DNA of 64,000 nucleotides. It comes from Acidobacteriota bacterium. GTDB lineage: Bacteria > Acidobacteriota > Terriglobia > Acidiferrales > UBA7541. Shown piece after piece: positions 8,369-16,409 of the stretch. A program made the position numbers and the translations under genes. The stretch covers positions 124,001 to 188,000 of the forward strand of contig JABCZD010000001.1 of the NCBI GenBank assembly GCA_013289855.1. The letters are read 5' to 3'. Positions within the stretch are counted from its first letter, which is position 1, and the number at the start of each line of letters is the position of its first letter. The notes beneath the pieces are model-generated. The model saw only the letters and a list, made by a program, of their open reading frames with translations. It was not told where the DNA came from and did not search any database.

Positions 8369-8971
8369 CTAATTCGGGATTACGTCCGTGATGCGATTCG
8401 CCAAATGCAAAAGGGCGTCTCCGTATTCGCCCTTTCGTAGCATTGGTACCATCTCCTTTCCCAGAGCAGCGCACTTTTCGTCGGTGAGGATTGATTCTAG
8501 TCCCAAGCCTGTTGCGATTCGGTATTGGTGGTCTTCCTTCGAGAGAAGAATTAGAACGCCACGGTTAGTCTCCTTATCGCCGATGCCCCAGCGATTGAAC
8601 AATTGCGTCGCGAAGTCTTTGATGGACGTTCCATCGAGCGTCTCTACAGTTACGATCGCCAGTTGCGCGCACTTCTCCCGATCCAGTTTCTCGGCTAGCG
8701 CTTCGAGCTTGGCCTGTGATTGTGCACTGATAATTCCCGCAAAATCGTTTACATATCCACGTGGTTTGTATTGGTCCAGCGGACTTGATTTGGTCTCTTG
8801 GGGCGGGCTTGCAGACTGTGGTGCCGACCGCAGAATTGCGGGCGTCCATACGCACAGCAAGCCGCACAACAGCAGGAATACACGAACGCTCGAGCGTCGG
8901 AACGTAACCCGGCGCGAATTATACCAACGGTGGCCAACGGCCAGGTTTCCGGCGCTACACTCCTTGCGCAA
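8369..8971 (-). CDS. TPM-domain (YgcG-like) secreted or membrane-anchored protein
   Basis: After an N-terminal hydrophobic stretch (VFLLLCGLLCVWTPAIL) and a Ser/Pro-rich linker comes a TPM domain. Its marks are YVNDFAGIISAQSQAKLEAL, LAIVTVETLDGTSIKDFA, LFNRWGIGDKETNRGVLIL and YRIATGLGLE. TPM domains act outside the membrane and are implicated in photosystem repair in plants; in bacteria their role is unsettled. The start is uncertain. The ATG at 8971 overlaps the end of the aldolase gene by 17 bases, which favours coupling. However, a TGGTATAAT promoter-like box lies inside the predicted N-terminus, and no ATG or GTG follows it in frame before the hydrophobic stretch. Confidence 0.75.
   Translation of the reverse strand: MRKECSAGNLAVGHRWYNSRRVTFRRSSVRVFLLLCGLLCVWTPAILRSAPQSASPPQETKSSPLDQYKPRGYVNDFAGIISAQSQAKLEALAEKLDREKCAQLAIVTVETLDGTSIKDFATQLFNRWGIGDKETNRGVLILLSKEDHQYRIATGLGLESILTDEKCAALGKEMVPMLRKGEYGDALLHLANRITDVIPN
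8918..8923 (-). promoter_or_regulatory. Possible extended -10 box (TGGTATAAT) inside the TPM reading frame
   Basis: On the minus strand TATAAT is preceded by TG plus one base, the extended -10 form, but there is no good -35 at 17 bases. If real, transcription would begin near 8911, inside the annotated N-terminus of the TPM gene. Confidence 0.3.
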
Positions 8972-9842
8972 AATGCCGTCCGCCGTTGAACACCCGCAAC
9001 CGCGAGAGCACCACTTCTTTTACTGCGTCCACCGCGGGGGGCAAAATCTTGTATGGCACCACTTCTTCTGGATGCTTGGCCAAGCCCTGTTCCAAGCCGT
9101 GTCGCCACGCGACGCGTAGCTCTGTGTTTACGTGAACGATGTTGATGCCGCCGGCGATGGCTTTGTGCAGGTCGCCATCATCGGTGCCTGAGCCGCCGTG
9201 AAGCGTCATGAAGACGCCCGCCGCCTTCTTGATCGCGCCAATCCGTTCGATATCCAGGTGCTTCTTCGTCTCGCCCTCAACCATGCTCATCAGCATGCCG
9301 TGCATATTGCCCACCGCAGGAGCCAGGATGTCCACCCCGGTGCCATCCACAAATTGCTTTGCTTCTGCCGGCGTTGAAAGCCCCTTCTTCAGGTCGGGGG
9401 CGTGATCGTGAATCTCAGAGCCGGTGCCGATGTCGCCGATTTCTCCCTCCACGAGCATCGAAGGATTAATGGCCTTCAGCGCTTCCACGGCCTGCTTGGT
9501 TTGCCGTATATTTTCTTCAAAGGGCAAAGCCGACAGGTCGAATACAATCGAATCGAATCCGGCCTTCGCCGCCTCGACGCCCTTCGCGAGCGAATGCGTG
9601 TGATCGGCGTTCAGAAAAATGGGGTAGTCGAATTCTTCGCGCAAACTTTTCACCAGCGCCGCAATCTGACGAACGCCCACAAACTCGCGCTCGCCCTCGG
9701 ACAACCCAACCAGCACCGGAAGTTTCAATTCCTGCGCGCCGGCGAACACCGCTTTCAACAGTACCAGGTCGGAAATGTTAAAGTGGCCGATGGCCACGCC
9801 ATTTTTTTGCGCTTCTTGCAAGAGATCCCGTAAAGATTGCAT
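8955..9842 (-). CDS. Class II fructose-bisphosphate aldolase family protein
   Basis: A zinc-dependent class II ketose-bisphosphate aldolase of 295 residues, acting in glycolysis and gluconeogenesis. Metal and substrate motifs are visible: FLNADHTHSLAKGVEAAKAG, EGEIGDIGTGSEI, AVGNMHGM and LHGGSGTDD. The first motif is NADHTHS rather than the LDHG of FbaA, so the substrate could be a related sugar bisphosphate such as tagatose or sedoheptulose. The frame continues to 9989, but the ATG at 9842 has an AAAGGAT ribosome site and starts where the family starts. The TPM gene follows on the same strand with overlap. Confidence 0.85.
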   Translation of the reverse strand: MQSLRDLLQEAQKNGVAIGHFNISDLVLLKAVFAGAQELKLPVLVGLSEGEREFVGVRQIAALVKSLREEFDYPIFLNADHTHSLAKGVEAAKAGFDSIVFDLSALPFEENIRQTKQAVEALKAINPSMLVEGEIGDIGTGSEIHDHAPDLKKGLSTPAEAKQFVDGTGVDILAPAVGNMHGMLMSMVEGETKKHLDIERIGAIKKAAGVFMTLHGGSGTDDGDLHKAIAGGINIVHVNTELRVAWRHGLEQGLAKHPEEVVPYKILPPAVDAVKEVVLSRLRVFNGGRHFAQGV

Positions 9843-10028
9843 GTGATAACCATCCTTTCGTCCACGCTCTGGCGGTGTCCGGGCGTCGCTCTCGGCCGCC
9901 ACTGAGCACCGTCTTACAGCCGTGAGTATACCGCTCAATGAGCAAAATGCCGACTGCTGAGGCAATCGAAAACCGGCTGCAGCCCGCACCTACGACCTAC
10001 TTGTCAAACTGGTGGAGGGCAACGTAAA

Positions 10029-11162
10029 GTGGAGCGTCGGCGGAAAAGTTTGTGCCGCTGCACCTCCATGCCTGCGACCCGCGCGAAACTACCCAAACGC
10101 AAAAAACGTAAGTCTGGCAGGTTACGCGGAACCGTTTCCAAGAGTGCGGGCGCGAAGCCGCTGGTACCAGCGGGGACCGCGGAATGGTTCGAGAAGTTGG
10201 CGGCGGTGCAGGCGCGGCTGCGCGCACCCGAGGGCTGTCCTTGGGACCGCGAGCAAACGCATGAATCCTTGCGCACCTACTTGATCGAGGAAGCTTATGA
10301 AGTGCTGGAGGCGATGGAGTCCGGCGACGATAAAAAGTTTGCCGATGAGCTGGGCGATTTGCTGCTGCAAGTTTTGTTTCATGCGGACATTGCGCGTGAG
10401 GATGGACGCTTCGATGTGATGGACGTGATTCGCGCAATTCACGACAAGATGATCCGGCGGCATCCGCACGTTTTTGCCGATGGCACCGCCAAAAATTCGG
10501 CGGAGGTGTTGCGCAATTGGGATCGCATAAAGGCGGAGGAGCGTCGCGTCGCTGCGCAATCAGCTGGCGCGTTATCCACTAGCTCGGGCGCTGGATCAGC
10601 GGCTGCGGCCGGTGGCGCAGCAAAATCCGTAGCGTCGCTGCTCGACGGCGTGACGCGCGGCTTGCCCGCCACACTCGAAGGCTTTCAATTGACGCGCAAG
10701 GCCTCGCGTATCGGCTTCGATTGGGACAACGCGCAAGGCGTACTGGAAAAAGTGCGCGAGGAGAGCGCAGAACTTGCCGGAGCGTTGGCGTCGGAAAACC
10801 GAGCACGGCTCGAAGAGGAGATGGGCGATCTGCTCTTCGCGGCGGTAAACCTGGCGCGGTTCTTGAAGATCGATCCGGAGATTGCCCTCAAGCGTGCCAA
10901 CGGGAAGTTTTCTTCGCGATTCCGCGCCATGGAGGCCATGGCCCGCGACGGCGGCAGGGAATTGGCCAGCGTGTCTCGCGACGAGATGGAAAGCTTTTGG
11001 GACTGCGCCAAACAGCGCGAGAAGCGCGACGGCCGCCACGCCATTCCTGGTAGCGCCGGCATCTTGCCGGCGGAGTTGCAGCTTGCGGAAAAAGATGCCG
11101 GCAAGATGCCGGCGCTACCCGGAAAACGTCAGCCCGGCAAGCGCCGCGGCGCAACGCCATGA
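10029..11162 (+). CDS. mazG: Nucleoside triphosphate pyrophosphohydrolase MazG
   Basis: MazG hydrolyses (d)NTPs to NMPs and pyrophosphate, cleaning damaged nucleotides and moderating ppGpp signalling. Two MazG helical domains are present. The first, around residues 50-150, has CPWDREQTHESLRTYLIEEA and ADELGDLLLQVLFH. The second, around 215-320, has EESAELAGAL and EEEMGDLLFAAVNLARFL. An Ala/Ser/Gly linker joins them. The GTG at 10029 has GGAGGG at good spacing; ATG 10068 is the alternative. The N-terminus is basic and unusual, and the last ~35 residues are encoded by a palindromic repeat (SAGILPA...AGKMPALP), so the ancestral C-terminus was shorter. Its stop overlaps the next ATG. Confidence 0.93.
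   Translation: MERRRKSLCRCTSMPATRAKLPKRKKRKSGRLRGTVSKSAGAKPLVPAGTAEWFEKLAAVQARLRAPEGCPWDREQTHESLRTYLIEEAYEVLEAMESGDDKKFADELGDLLLQVLFHADIAREDGRFDVMDVIRAIHDKMIRRHPHVFADGTAKNSAEVLRNWDRIKAEERRVAAQSAGALSTSSGAGSAAAAGGAAKSVASLLDGVTRGLPATLEGFQLTRKASRIGFDWDNAQGVLEKVREESAELAGALASENRARLEEEMGDLLFAAVNLARFLKIDPEIALKRANGKFSSRFRAMEAMARDGGRELASVSRDEMESFWDCAKQREKRDGRHAIPGSAGILPAELQLAEKDAGKMPALPGKRQPGKRRGATP
11049..11119. repeat. Perfect 22-bp inverted repeat (GCCGGCAT type) inside mazG
   Basis: The arms 11049-11070 and 11098-11119 are exact reverse complements with a 27-base spacer. Each arm holds a CCGGCA-TCT-TGCCGG hairpin. The element is in frame and adds a tail to MazG that reads SAGILPA and AGKMPALP, peptides I recall as frequent in proteins of Acidobacteriota and other repeat-rich phyla. 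Confidence 0.85.
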
Positions 11163-11941
11163 ACGCTCCCGTGGTCATCCGCAGCTGTCACACGCGCGAT
11201 GAATTTCATGCCTGCGTGGCCCTGCAGCGCGAAATCTGGGGCGAAGAGCCGCTCGAAGTCGAGCCGGCGACCATGTTCGTGGTGGCGGCACACACGGGCG
11301 GGCAGGTCATCGGCGCGTTCGCCGGAGATGCGCTCGTCGGCTTTCTGCTGGCGGTTGCGGGCGTCCGCGACGGGGTGCCGTATCTGCACTCGCATATGAC
11401 CGGGATTAAGGACGGCCATCGCGACCAAGGTATCGGGAGAAAATTGAAACTGTTTCAGCGCGAAGAGGCGTTGCGGCGCGGCATCAAGCTAATTGAGTGG
11501 ACGTTTGATCCGCTAGAATTGCGCAACGCGCATTTCAATCTGAATCGGCTGGGCGCGATTTGTCGCAAATATCTGCCCAATCTCTATGGCGTGACGACTA
11601 GCCCCTTGCACCGCGGCCTTCGCACCGACCGCTTGCTGGCCGAATGGCATCTGGAATGTCCCAGCGTTATTGCCAGGATAGACGGCGCCAGGGGCGAAAC
11701 CCAGAAAGCGGAAGTCGCGGAGAGAGAAAGCTTTCCAGGAGGAGATGTTCCGGGAACGCGCATCTCCGTGCCGGCTAGCGCGCCTGACAGTGCTGGCGAT
11801 GACGCCCCGAACGCTATCGCGTTGCAGGACCGCCTGCGGGACGAGTTCACCAAACGATTCGCTGAAGGATTCCACGCCGTGGCGATCGACACCAGCGCGG
11901 AGCCATCCTACATTCTGATAAGAATGCAGCGTACGTTGTAG
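11159..11941 (+). CDS. GNAT-superfamily acyltransferase (COG3375-like)
   Basis: A predicted acyl-CoA N-acyltransferase. The GNAT core is in residues 1-150: MFVVAAHTGGQVIGAFAG, LVGFLLAVAGV, YLHSHMTGIKDGHRDQGIGR (the CoA-binding R/Q-x-x-G-x-G loop) and IEWTFDPLELRNAHFNLNRLG. This pattern is that of COG3375, often found beside MenC-like enolases. In Geobacillus a GNAT partner succinylates D-amino acids for an N-succinylamino acid racemase. Here the racemase-like gene follows by 20 bp, so a succinyltransferase role is plausible. Its ATG overlaps the mazG stop. The C-terminal ~60 residues after IARIDGARGETQ are low in conservation signal. Confidence 0.8.
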   Translation: MNAPVVIRSCHTRDEFHACVALQREIWGEEPLEVEPATMFVVAAHTGGQVIGAFAGDALVGFLLAVAGVRDGVPYLHSHMTGIKDGHRDQGIGRKLKLFQREEALRRGIKLIEWTFDPLELRNAHFNLNRLGAICRKYLPNLYGVTTSPLHRGLRTDRLLAEWHLECPSVIARIDGARGETQKAEVAERESFPGGDVPGTRISVPASAPDSAGDDAPNAIALQDRLRDEFTKRFAEGFHAVAIDTSAEPSYILIRMQRTL

Positions 11942-11961
11942 CGCGGCTCTTAGGGAGAAGC

Positions 11962-13068
11962 ATGCGTATCCACGAAATAAAGCTTCGCGAAATCCATATG
12001 CAGCTGGTCGCTCCTTTTGAGACCAGCATGGGCTTGACGCATGCGCGGCGCATTTTGCTTCTGGAAGTAAACCTGGATGGCACCATCGGCTGGGGCGAAT
12101 GCGTGGCGGGAGAGAATCCGTTCTACAGTCCGGAGACGGTGGAGACCGCGTGGGAGATTCTCACCACGTATTTATGGCCGATGGTGAAGGGCAAAGAATT
12201 TGTGTCGGCCGCCGACATTTGGCCCATGCTCGAACACGTTCGCGGGCACAACATGGCTAAAGGAGCGCTTGAAGCTGCGGTCTGGGAAGCCGAAGCGCGG
12301 CAAAAAAATGTGTCGCTTGCACAGCTCATCGGCGGAATTCAGAAGCACATCGCTTGCGGCGTTTCCATCGGCATTAAAGCAACGGTTGAAGAGTTGGTGG
12401 AAGCCGTAAAGAAGGAACTAGCCGCGGGCTATCAACGCATCAAGATTAAGATTAAGCCGGGGCGCGATCTGGAAGAAGTTAAAGCTTTACGTAAAGAATT
12501 TCCGCAAATTAAACTAATGGTTGATGCCAACTCCGCCTATCGCCTGGAGGACTGGCGCACCCTTAAACGATTGGATGAGTTTTACTTGATGATGATCGAG
12601 CAGCCGCTGGGTTGGGACGATCTCTTCAGTCATATCGAGTTGCAACGCCGACTCGATACGCCGATTTGCCTCGACGAGTGCATTCATTCTGAAGAGCAAG
12701 CCAAAGCCGCCATCGATTTCGACGCCTGCAAAATTATCAATATCAAGTTGGGTCGTGTGGGCGGCTTCACCGTGGCCAAGAGCATCCACGACCTAGCGCA
12801 GCAGGCGGGCATCCCGGTGTGGTGCGGCGGCATGCTGGAAAGCGGCATCGGCCGTGCGCACAATATTGCGCTGTCCACGCTGCCCAATTTCAGCTTGCCG
12901 GGTGACGTCACTGCCAGCAATCGATACTGGGTGGAAGATATTATCGAGCCGGAAGTCACCGTTACGCGCCAAGGTGTGATTCACGTGCCGACGGGTCCGG
13001 GCATAGGATTTGAGCCGCGCGTCGATTTGATCGATAAGCTCACGGTGCGCTCGGAGCATTTGTATTAG
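11962..13068 (+). CDS. menC: o-Succinylbenzoate synthase / N-succinylamino acid racemase (MenC type 2)
   Basis: An enolase-superfamily enzyme of 368 residues. All active-site elements are visible: the K-x-K acid/base motif in RIKIKIKPGRDLEEVKAL, metal ligands in MVDANSAYRL, MIEQPLGWDD and CLDECIHSEEQAK, and the opposing lysine in INIKLGRVGGF. Such proteins catalyse the MenC step of menaquinone synthesis, racemise N-succinyl amino acids, or do both. No other men gene is near. The GNAT gene just upstream favours the racemase role, but both activities remain possible. AGGGAGA precedes the ATG by a few bases. Confidence 0.88.
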   Translation: MRIHEIKLREIHMQLVAPFETSMGLTHARRILLLEVNLDGTIGWGECVAGENPFYSPETVETAWEILTTYLWPMVKGKEFVSAADIWPMLEHVRGHNMAKGALEAAVWEAEARQKNVSLAQLIGGIQKHIACGVSIGIKATVEELVEAVKKELAAGYQRIKIKIKPGRDLEEVKALRKEFPQIKLMVDANSAYRLEDWRTLKRLDEFYLMMIEQPLGWDDLFSHIELQRRLDTPICLDECIHSEEQAKAAIDFDACKIINIKLGRVGGFTVAKSIHDLAQQAGIPVWCGGMLESGIGRAHNIALSTLPNFSLPGDVTASNRYWVEDIIEPEVTVTRQGVIHVPTGPGIGFEPRVDLIDKLTVRSEHLY

Positions 13069-13133
13069 CGACGACTGCTTCGATTCGAGTTGGCGCTGGC
13101 GCGACCGAACGAGCGGAAAGCAAGAAAAAGCAG

Positions 13134-13154
13134 ATTCCTCGCTTCGCTCGGAAT
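13134..13154. repeat. Short hairpin repeat (ATTCC-TCGCTTCGCTC-GGAAT)
   Basis: A compact palindrome, ATTCCTCGCTTCGCTCGGAA plus T, lies between menC and the dehydrogenase gene. The text GATTCCTCGCTNCGCTCGGAATGAC is, from memory, a repeated unit in many soil bacterial genomes. It has no T-run, so it is not a standard terminator. Confidence 0.5.
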
Positions 13155-13204
13155 GACCAGTGAGCGTTTCGAGTGCGAGAGTTTTTTGGGGGAGGGCTTT
13201 CTTG

Positions 13205-14311
13205 GTGGCAATTCCGTTGAGAGATGGTGGGCCGGCTGCGCGCATCGCCGTAATCCCTGGCGACGGCATCGGGAAAGAGGTCACGCCGGAAGCCGTGAAG
13301 GTAATCAAAGCGGTCTGCGCGCCGACAAAACGCGGCACGGGGCGCAACATGGAATTCGTAGAATTCGATTGGGGCGCCGATAAATATCTAAAGGAAAAGG
13401 TTAGTTTGCCGCCCGGCGCGGTAGAAATGCTGCGCGACGAATTCGACGCCATCCTCTTCGGCGCGCTTGGCGATCCGCGCGTTCCGTCCAATCAACACGC
13501 CGCGGATATTTTGCTCGGCCTACGATTTAAACTAGATCTTTATGTAAACGCTCGCCCCGTCGAACTCTACCACCAAAAATTCACGCCGCTGCGCGACCGC
13601 CGGGAAGAAGACATCCGCATGATGGTCTTCCGCGAAAACACCGAAGGCCTTTACGTTGGCGTCGGCGGCTTCTTCAAAAAGGATACCCCCGACGAGATCG
13701 CCTTCCAGGAAGACGTGAACTCCCGCAAAGGCGTCGAACGCATCATTCGTTATGCGTTCGAGTACGCGCGGGCCAAAGGGCTAAAGCGCGTCTGCATGAG
13801 CGACAAATCCAACGCCATGACCTTCGCTCACGACCTGTGGCAGCGCGTCTTCAAACAGGTTCGCGCCGAGTACGCCGACATCGATTCGCGCCACCTATAT
13901 ATTGATACGCTGGCCATGGAGATGATCCGCGATCCGCGCCAGTTCGACGTCATCGTCACTAACAATCTCTTCGGCGACATCATCAGCGATCTCGGCGCAC
14001 AGCTAGCCGGCGGCCTGGGCCTGGCGCCGTCCGGCAACATTCACCCCGGCCGCACCTCGCTCTTCGAGCCGGTCCACGGCTCCGCCCCAAACATCGCCGG
14101 AAAGGGCATCGCCAACCCGCTAGGCTCGGTCCTGGCGTCCGCCATGATGCTCGAATTCCTAGGCTGGCACCCGGAGGCGCAATCCCTGCGCGCCGCCGTA
14201 AAAGCCGCCGTCCACGAAAATTTCGTGACGGCAGACCTCGGCGGCGACAAGAGCACGATTCAGGTAGGCGATTGGCTTGCGGCCAGCGTTGCGAAAAATC
14301 TCTCAGATTAG
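13205..14311 (+). CDS. Isocitrate/isopropylmalate dehydrogenase family protein (LeuB-like)
   Basis: A beta-decarboxylating dehydrogenase of ~368 residues. It has the N-terminal IAVIPGDGIGKEVTPEAVKV, the substrate-loop text MMVFRENTEGLYVGVGG, SDKSNAM, the metal aspartates in VTNNLFGDIISDLGAQLAGG, and LFEPVHGSAPNIAGKGIANP. The RENTEG loop leans to the isocitrate/tartrate side rather than the strict LeuB RELTGG form, so 3-isopropylmalate dehydrogenase is likely but not certain. The GTG at 13205 has GGGGGAGG about 10 bases upstream; the frame is open to 13160. The gene ends in a 4-base convergent overlap with the next gene. No leuA, leuC or leuD is nearby. Confidence 0.85.
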   Translation: MAIPLRDGGPAARIAVIPGDGIGKEVTPEAVKVIKAVCAPTKRGTGRNMEFVEFDWGADKYLKEKVSLPPGAVEMLRDEFDAILFGALGDPRVPSNQHAADILLGLRFKLDLYVNARPVELYHQKFTPLRDRREEDIRMMVFRENTEGLYVGVGGFFKKDTPDEIAFQEDVNSRKGVERIIRYAFEYARAKGLKRVCMSDKSNAMTFAHDLWQRVFKQVRAEYADIDSRHLYIDTLAMEMIRDPRQFDVIVTNNLFGDIISDLGAQLAGGLGLAPSGNIHPGRTSLFEPVHGSAPNIAGKGIANPLGSVLASAMMLEFLGWHPEAQSLRAAVKAAVHENFVTADLGGDKSTIQVGDWLAASVAKNLSD

Positions 14312-15132
14312 GACGGCTGCACCAAGGTCGCTTGGATCAACACGATCTCCCAGTCAGCGCCCGTCACGGTCATGACGATGCTCATGCGGTGCAGCCAGGC
14401 GCGCTGTTCGCTAGCCAAGAGAGCGTTTTTCCATAGAACGGTCGCGACGAACGTTGCTTGGGTATTGGTGAGAGTCGATTCGATGATGTATGTGGAGTTG
14501 CGTTTGGCGTACGGCGCAAACAGCGCGTCGAACTTCCGCCAAATTTCTTCGCGATTCCATAGTTTCCCCGCCACATCGATGAATTCTGCATTCATTGCAA
14601 AAAAGGAAATCAAGCCGTCGGCGCCCAGTGACTTGAGCCCGTCGAGAAATCCGTTGAGCATCGGTAGCGGGCTCGGCGGGGCACCGGCCGGAAATTGTGG
14701 ACTTTGCGCTTTTGCAAGTCGCTCCTGAACCGCGGGAGCCGCTAGACCGTGCTCGGCCAGAATCTGCGCGGCCATCGACGTGTTCACTTGCAAAAGGCCG
14801 AGCAGCACGTGTTCTGTGTCGACCCTGCGGTGTTTAAGACGGTCAGCCGCGCCCGCAGCGAGGGTCAGCACTTTTTTGCTTTCAGCGGAAAGCGGCATCT
14901 CGACCGAAGTCGAGATACGCTCTGCTATCGTGATCCGCCGCTCGATCTCGGCGCGAATATTTGCGGCAAGGGCAGCCTCTTCGGGAAGACACTTCCGCAC
15001 GGTCGCATAATCTTCCCGCAACAGTCCGAGGAGCAGATGTTCCGTCTGGATGTAGGCGTTGCCGTACTGGCTGGCCTCGTACCGCGCAAAGAAAACGACG
15101 CGGCGGGCTCGCTCGGTGTATCGCTCAAACAT
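14308..15132 (-). CDS. Clp N-domain protein with C-terminal SnoaL-like domain, no ATPase
   Basis: The first ~140 residues are a double Clp_N repeat as in ClpC: MFERYTERARRVVFFARYEA, YIQTEHLLLGLLRED, then RRVDTEHVLLGLL and AAQILAEHGL. This normally binds substrates or adaptors. AAA+ modules do not follow. Instead, after a Pro-rich linker, there is a domain of ~125 residues resembling SnoaL/NTF2-like folds (FFAMNAEFIDVAGKLWNREE, STLTNTQATFVATVLWKNA, LHRMSIVMTVTGADWEIVLI). A role as a free-standing substrate or adaptor binder is inference. It ends in a 4-base overlap with the convergent dehydrogenase gene. Confidence 0.8.
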   Translation of the reverse strand: MFERYTERARRVVFFARYEASQYGNAYIQTEHLLLGLLREDYATVRKCLPEEAALAANIRAEIERRITIAERISTSVEMPLSAESKKVLTLAAGAADRLKHRRVDTEHVLLGLLQVNTSMAAQILAEHGLAAPAVQERLAKAQSPQFPAGAPPSPLPMLNGFLDGLKSLGADGLISFFAMNAEFIDVAGKLWNREEIWRKFDALFAPYAKRNSTYIIESTLTNTQATFVATVLWKNALLASEQRAWLHRMSIVMTVTGADWEIVLIQATLVQPS

Positions 15133-15190
15133 GGCTTCGCGTTACCACGCAGGCAAGAGTCTATGTCCAAATCGCAATGACGGGCAATCC

Positions 15191-15871
15191 CTATCGCTTG
15201 CTCCCACCCGCGCTGCGCGCCAAGCCCGTGATCAGCATGCCCAGCAGGAAGCCGCCCACGTGCGCCCACACGGCGACGCCTCCATTCTGCGGCAACGCCG
15301 AGCTGCCCACCGTGGTGACGGCTTCCGCGAACTGAATCACAAACCAATACACCAGAATGAACACCGCGGGAATGGGCACGATAAAGATGAACACCAGCGT
15401 CAGGATGCGTTCGCGGGGAAAGAGCATCAGGTAGGCGCCCATCACGCCGGAGATGGCGCCGCTCGCGCCCAGCGCTGGGATGGTCGAACCCCAATTGAAG
15501 GCCACGTGCAGCAGTCCGGAGCCCACGCCACAGAAAAGGTAGAACAGCAGATACGGCAAATGGCCGAAGTAGTCCTCCACGTTGTCGCCAAAAATCCACA
15601 GGAACAGCATGTTGCCCGCGATGTGCAGTAGGCCGCCGTGCAGGAACATGCTGGTGACCAGCGGCAGAAATGCGGTTTCAAAGCCGGCGTGCCCGGAGAG
15701 AAACGCGGAGATCCGCGACGGAATGGTGGCGTCCGCCAGCACGAAGGCCTTGTACGCGCGCGGTCCCAAGGTCAGCTGGTACACGAAGACGGCAATATTG
15801 GTGAGGATGAGCAAGATATTGATGAAAGGGAAGGTGCGGCTGGGCGTTTCGTCTTTGAGGGGAATGAACAC
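15191..15871 (-). CDS. Rhomboid-family intramembrane serine protease
   Basis: A 226-residue membrane protein with about six helices. Catalytic features are present: the WNxGSTIPALGASGAISGVMG region carries the GxSG serine motif, and the late helix has WAHVGGFLLG with the catalytic histidine. The FLHGGLLHIAGNMLFLWIFG segment carries the conserved HxxxN histidine and asparagine that shape the oxyanion hole. It cleaves single-pass membrane proteins within the bilayer; the substrate is unknown. It lies 58 bp upstream of the Clp_N gene on the same strand, so the two may form a small quality-control unit, though that is inference. Confidence 0.9.
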   Translation of the reverse strand: MFIPLKDETPSRTFPFINILLILTNIAVFVYQLTLGPRAYKAFVLADATIPSRISAFLSGHAGFETAFLPLVTSMFLHGGLLHIAGNMLFLWIFGDNVEDYFGHLPYLLFYLFCGVGSGLLHVAFNWGSTIPALGASGAISGVMGAYLMLFPRERILTLVFIFIVPIPAVFILVYWFVIQFAEAVTTVGSSALPQNGGVAVWAHVGGFLLGMLITGLARSAGGSKR

Positions 15872-15938
15872 GTTGAGAGGTCTTTGGCAGAGTAGCGAAA
15901 AGGCTCAAGCTTGGGAAGTGCAGCCTCGGCGCCGTTGA

Positions 15939-16203
15939 TTTTGTAGCGGCCGCCTTCTGAGGCGGTCGCCTTGTCCGGGAAAGGGAAACTAAGCCAAATG
16001 CGTGTCCGATAATAATCTGTCGAGCGGTACCGTGGTTAACAGAACATGTTCCGCGGCGAATTGATGCGAAATCAGGGCTCTTGGTGCGATTTCGCCGAAA
16101 AGATCTTCGCCTGTAACATTCCTTAGGGTTGGAATCCCGTGCCCTGTTCTTATCGTGGCGCGGCCAACAAAAGCGACCGCCTCAGAAGGCGGCCGCTACA
16201 AAA
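15939..16203. repeat. Long-spaced 31-bp perfect inverted repeat (BIME-like)
   Basis: The arms 15939-15969 and 16173-16203 are exact reverse complements, and each is itself a hairpin (CCGCCT-TCTG-AGGCGG). They bracket 203 bases in the divergent gap between the rhomboid gene and recO. The gap 15872-16409 holds no ORF I would defend; the spacer is unremarkable mixed sequence. The layout is that of two REP units facing each other, or of a non-autonomous mobile element. Confidence 0.8.
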
Positions 16204-16409
16204 ACGCGGCGCGCTTCATGGTGGCGACCGAGGTTACTCGCGTAAAATAATCGTTCCGCTGAAACGATTTTGTTCTGGTAAACATTGCGTGCAAGCGCCG
16301 CGTGTGTTAAAAATTTTATTCGGCTTTTTGCAGGCGAACCGGACGGCAGCGGGTAAACGTTTCCCACGCAGTGGCGTTCCAAGGTTGCGTCGGCCCGCCG
16401 ACTGCCCAC

